Shown: piece after piece, positions 5,536 to 7,772 of the stretch
Layout of the letters: the number at the start of each line of letters is the position of its first letter
How positions within the stretch are numbered: position 1 is the stretch's first letter
Assembly: GCA_038246645.1 (NCBI GenBank)
Contig: JBBRVS010000237.1
Location: 1-7,772, forward strand
DNA from: JAHCHG01 sp038246645
GTDB taxonomy: Bacteria > Acidobacteriota > Blastocatellia > Pyrinomonadales > Pyrinomonadaceae
Length of the DNA: 7,772 nucleotides
Direction of reading: 5' to 3'
Notes under the pieces: model-generated
Database searches by the model: none
What the model saw: the letters and a program-made list of their open reading frames with translations, nothing else
What the model was told of the DNA's origin: nothing
Translations under genes and position numbers: made by a program

Positions 5536-5676
5536 TGACTGGAGCGCAAGCGTCCCCGCTTGCAACCGTCGCATACGCGGCGGAAAATCGTTCGATTAAA
5601 GTCAACTTTTTTCAAACCAAAAGGCTTTTTCGCGCTATCGCGCTTATTGCAACCGAGACGGATTGAGCTCCAGTCA
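5536..5676. mobile_element. 141-bp palindromic (REP/MITE-like) element
   Basis: The ends TGACTGGAGC (5536-5545) and GCTCCAGTCA (5667-5676) are perfect 10-bp inverted repeats. Inside are GCAAGCG/CGCTTGC (5546-5552 with 5557-5563, 4-base loop), CCGTCGC/GCGGCGG (5566-5572 with 5577-5583, 4-base loop, one wobble) and CGCG/CGCG (5631-5642). It is richer in GC than the bases around it and has no coding capacity. Tight tandem hairpins inside matching ends are typical of REP-type elements moved in trans by a transposase; none is encoded here. It ends five bases before the hicB-like ATG and would contribute the leader of that gene. Confidence 0.65.
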
Positions 5677-5681
5677 AATAA

Positions 5682-5891
5682 ATGCACAAATACGAAATTA
5701 TAATTTTTCGGAGCGATGAAGACGACGTTTTTGTCGCCGAAGTTCCTGAATTAAAAGGCTGTATGGCACACGGGGAAACTCAATCTGAAGCAGTTGAAAA
5801 TATTAATGAAGCAATTGAACTTTGGATAGAAACAGCAAAAGAATTCGGCGACGAAATTCCCCGACCGAAATCAAGACTGGCTTTAGTGTAA
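5682..5891 (+). CDS. HicB-like antitoxin, apparently orphan
   Basis: A 69-residue protein of the HicB-like antitoxin family. It has the partial RNase-H-like fold pattern: strand YEIIIFRS, DDVFVAEVPELKGCMAHG at residues 14-31, the helix EAVENINEAIELWIETA (36-52), and a proline-rich end. HicB proteins bind and neutralise the HicA mRNA interferase and, when they carry a C-terminal DNA-binding domain, repress their own operon. This one ends after the core fold with no DNA-binding domain, a common short form. No hicA is found on either side: the palindromic element occupies the expected upstream place and Mrp follows 20 bases downstream. ATG 5682 has no Shine-Dalgarno. It may be a relic of a toxin-antitoxin pair or a stand-alone regulator. 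The family call is strong. Confidence 0.85.
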   Translation: MHKYEIIIFRSDEDDVFVAEVPELKGCMAHGETQSEAVENINEAIELWIETAKEFGDEIPRPKSRLALV

Positions 5892-5911
5892 AAAATTTAT
5901 AAAAAAAATAT

Positions 5912-6997
5912 ATGAATCAAATAACGGAAGAAAAAGTTTTAGAAAAATTAAAAAATATCATTGATCCCGATTTAAACAAGGATATTGTAACCTTGGGATT
6001 TATCAAAGATTTAGCCATCAGCGGCGGCGACGTTTCATTTCGGATCGTTTTAACGACTCCGGCGTGTCCGGTCAAAGAAGCCTTCGAAGCGGAAGCGCGC
6101 GAACTTGTCGGACAAATCGAAGGCGTTGAAAACATTAAAGTTATAATGGACGCGGAAGTTCCGAAAGGTCGCGGAATCGCCGGCAATATGCCTCTCCCGG
6201 ATATTAAAAACATCATCGCCGTCTCAAGCGGAAAGGGCGGTGTCGGAAAATCAACGGTCGCGGTCAATTTAGCGGTTTCGCTCGCTCTGGACGGCGCGAA
6301 GGTGGGTCTGATGGACGCGGACGTTTACGGACCGAATGTGCCGCTGATGCTCGGTTTATCGCAAAAACAGCCTTCGGCTTTTAACGGAAAAATCGTTCCG
6401 CTCGAAGCCTTCGGCGTAAAAATGATCTCGATGGCGGTTCTCGCGCCGCCCGATAAACCGATGATCTTGAGAGGTCCGATGCTTCACGGCATCGTCCGGC
6501 AGTTTTTGACCGACGTAAATTGGGGCGAACTCGATTATTTAATTGTTGATATGCCGCCGGGAACGGGCGATGTGCAATTATCTCTGGCGCAACTTGTTCC
6601 GGTTCAAGGCGCGGTTTTGGTAACGACTCCGCAGATCGTGTCCTTGGCAGATGTTCGACGCGCTCTAAAAATGTTTGAAACGGTCGCCGTTCCGGTTCTC
6701 GGCGTGGTCGAAAATATGTCGTATTTCGTGCCGCCCGATATGCCCGAAAAACGCTACGATATTTTCGGCAAAGGCGGCGGCAGCGAGTTTGCCGACGAAA
6801 TGGGCGTGCCGTTCTTGGGCGAAGTTCCGCTCGGCATCGAAGTACGCGAATCGGGCGATAAAGGAATTCCGGTCGTCATCAAACATCCCGAATCGCCGCA
6901 GGCAATCGCCTTTAAAAAAGTCGCCGAAGAAATTGCGCGGCAGGTTTCAATCGAAGCGATGAAACCGGATTTAGTGATTTTATCGCGGGCAAAATAA
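5912..6997 (+). CDS. mrp: Mrp/ApbC Fe-S cluster carrier P-loop ATPase
   Basis: A 361-residue cytoplasmic ATPase that binds and hands over Fe-S clusters. An N-terminal MIP18/DUF59 domain (about 1-85) carries the TTPACPVKEAF motif with C52. The ParA/MinD-type domain has the deviant Walker A SSGKGGVGKST (105-115), DADVYGPNVP (135-144), and Walker B YLIVDMPPGTGD (209-220). The ENMSYF motif is at 268-273. Most Mrp/ApbC proteins follow ENMSYF with a CxxC pair that bridges a cluster at the dimer interface; here it reads VPPDMPEKRYDIFGKGGG without cysteine. I recall the same variant in Cyanobacteria and relatives. The leader is a 20-base A/T-only stretch with no Shine-Dalgarno, so translation may couple to hicB. 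The 156-aa membrane gene follows after one base. The family is near certain; the cluster-binding mode is open. Confidence 0.95.
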   Translation: MNQITEEKVLEKLKNIIDPDLNKDIVTLGFIKDLAISGGDVSFRIVLTTPACPVKEAFEAEARELVGQIEGVENIKVIMDAEVPKGRGIAGNMPLPDIKNIIAVSSGKGGVGKSTVAVNLAVSLALDGAKVGLMDADVYGPNVPLMLGLSQKQPSAFNGKIVPLEAFGVKMISMAVLAPPDKPMILRGPMLHGIVRQFLTDVNWGELDYLIVDMPPGTGDVQLSLAQLVPVQGAVLVTTPQIVSLADVRRALKMFETVAVPVLGVVENMSYFVPPDMPEKRYDIFGKGGGSEFADEMGVPFLGEVPLGIEVRESGDKGIPVVIKHPESPQAIAFKKVAEEIARQVSIEAMKPDLVILSRAK

Positions 6998-6998
6998 A

Positions 6999-7469
6999 AT
7001 GTTTTGGGAAAGTAAAAAAGACGAAATTATAAATGAAAAATTCGACCAAAATCTGACGCAGTTTGTCGAAGATTTGAAAGATGTTTCGTGGCTGCGGAAA
7101 GTTCTTTACTTTACGCTAATCTTTCACGCGGTTTGTTGGATTTTTGTTTTATTTTTCTCGAATATCGGAATTTTTCTGGCTGATAAATTCGGCGGGCTTA
7201 CCTCAAAGCCCGTTTTTCTTGCGTTGTCAATTCCCTTCTTTTTCGGATTTACAACCGTTTATTCGATTTTCCGTTTGAAATTTCCCGATATGGAAGAAAA
7301 CAAACATTTGAATTCGGATTTGATGGCGAGTCTCGAATATCAAAATAATTCGAATAAACGCTGGATTTTATGGCTATGCGCGATTCTGGCAGGTTTATTT
7401 AATGTGGTTCTGCTGATTATCGTCAGCCTTATTTTGGCTAATAAAGGTTGGTATTTATTAGATTTTTGA
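6999..7469 (+). CDS. Three-helix membrane protein, unknown function
   Basis: A 156-residue protein with a charged cytoplasmic N-terminus (residues 1-33, ESKKDEIINEKFDQN and ending VSWLRK). Hydrophobic segments lie at about 36-60, 71-92 and 122-147. The 30-residue loop between segments two and three is polar (LKFPDMEENKHLNSDL). I do not recognise the family and see no catalytic or metal-binding motif. ATG 6999 begins one base after the TAA of mrp, so the two are almost certainly co-transcribed and translationally coupled; no separate Shine-Dalgarno is evident. A link to Fe-S transfer is possible only by association. No clear intrinsic terminator follows; an imperfect CTTTGCTGT/ACAGACAAAG pairing at 7472-7505 lacks a U-tract. 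Confidence 0.75.
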   Translation: MFWESKKDEIINEKFDQNLTQFVEDLKDVSWLRKVLYFTLIFHAVCWIFVLFFSNIGIFLADKFGGLTSKPVFLALSIPFFFGFTTVYSIFRLKFPDMEENKHLNSDLMASLEYQNNSNKRWILWLCAILAGLFNVVLLIIVSLILANKGWYLLDF

Positions 7470-7772
7470 TTCTTTGCTGTCCGGGTAATGCCTCAACAGA
7501 CAAAGTTTGCAGATGAAAGAGCGGTGGCAGAGCCGACCTTCCCAACCTGTTAATATATTAACTTGTCTTGATAAACTTTATCTTGCAATGGAGATGGAGT
7601 TTACAAATCAAATTAAAAAAGATTTCAGGTCAGGAAGGTTGGCTCTGCCACAATGGCATTAAGTTAAGGATTACTTCAATGCCGTCAATAGGTTACAGAA
7701 ACAATAGTTAATGGCGGAAGCAACTTCTTGCCCCATTCAGCCTTTAAAATATAAGTAAACGCGACTTAGAGA
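7470..7772. other. Intergenic end of window without a convincing gene
   Basis: All six frames are broken into short pieces. The only ATG-led frames noted are 25 codons at 7588-7662, which runs through an inverted-repeat arm, and 16 codons at 7711-7758; neither has a credible ribosome-binding site. The main content is the inverted-repeat element at 7524-7651. Outside it, TAATGCC (7486-7492) and GGCATTA (7655-7661) form a wider 7-bp inverted pair. Nothing is recognised in 7662-7772. Confidence 0.6.
7524..7651. mobile_element. 128-bp inverted-repeat (MITE-like) element
   Basis: Arms 7524-7549 and 7626-7651 are reverse complements at 23 of 26 positions; the outermost 11 bases, GTGGCAGAGCC on the left, match perfectly. 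The 76-base centre is AT-rich and non-coding. Long near-perfect ends around a short non-coding core suggest a non-autonomous transposable element or a large interspersed palindrome. No target-site duplication is visible at the arm edges. A wider boundary at 7486-7661 is possible because TAATGCC/GGCATTA also pair. Confidence 0.6.

Noticed and set aside
5917..6267. Minus-strand frame of 116 codons
   Set aside because: Antisense to the mrp N-terminus, with a low-complexity S/P/F composition typical of a shadow frame.
6665..6962. Overlapping frames on both strands inside mrp
   Set aside because: Shadows of a strongly conserved coding region with no domain of their own.
5498..6997. A new toxin-antitoxin or Fe-S system made of hicB, mrp and the membrane protein
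   Set aside because: The tight spacing supports co-transcription, but the genes belong to unrelated known families and nothing in the sequence shows a shared function.
7588..7662. 25-codon ORF MEMEFTNQIKKDF...
   Set aside because: Its second half is one arm of the inverted repeat, there is no ribosome-binding site, and the length is expected by chance.
7711..7758. 16-codon ORF MAEATSCPIQPLKYK
   Set aside because: Too short, with no Shine-Dalgarno or recognisable neighbour; likely chance.

Overview
The window looks like chromosomal DNA from a moderately AT-rich Gram-negative bacterium. My best guess is Acidobacteriota, Blastocatellia-like. The reasons are the mix of a YpdA-type flavoprotein, a four-helix-bundle S23-type protein with heptanucleotide repeats, an Mrp ATPase without the CxxC motif, and small Sec-exported proteins of a kind I associate with that group. 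The taxonomy is an inference from gene content. There are no rRNA or tRNA genes, CRISPR arrays, prophage genes or recognisable transposase genes.

Positions 1-5463 are entirely minus-strand. In the direction of transcription the order is: a Fe-S uracil-DNA glycosylase (5463-4849), an exported 166-aa unknown (4812-4312), two long hairpins (4304-4159), a YgfZ/GcvT-type folate-binding protein (4141-3161), a Uma2 nuclease that has lost its 3' end (3125-2616), a headless remnant of a small exported protein (about 2710-2429), an intact relative of that protein (2429-2064), a 96-aa coiled-coil unknown (2057-1767), a four-helix-bundle gene bracketed by heptad repeats (1746-1408), a YpdA-like disulfide reductase (1341-352), an 81-aa membrane protein (350-105), and the first 28 codons of a GNAT acetyltransferase that leaves the window at base 1.

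Positions 5464-5681 are the divergent intergenic region. It holds a 141-bp structured element with 10-bp perfect inverted ends. The element appears to have replaced most of a hicA toxin gene and ends five bases before a HicB-like antitoxin. On the plus strand follow hicB-like (5682-5891), the Mrp/ApbC Fe-S carrier ATPase (5912-6997) and a three-helix membrane protein (6999-7469), closely spaced and probably co-transcribed. The last 300 bases hold no convincing gene but include a 128-bp inverted-repeat element (7524-7651).

The functional thread is Fe-S and redox upkeep (Mrp, YgfZ, a 4Fe-4S glycosylase, a YpdA-like reductase), but the genes lie in two opposing blocks and a joint pathway is not shown. 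The more distinctive feature is remodelling: one out-of-frame gene chimera, one repeat-bracketed cassette that supplies the end of a neighbouring protein, a probable toxin gene lost to a small palindromic element, and three further long inverted repeats in a short stretch. I see no clear new multi-gene system.
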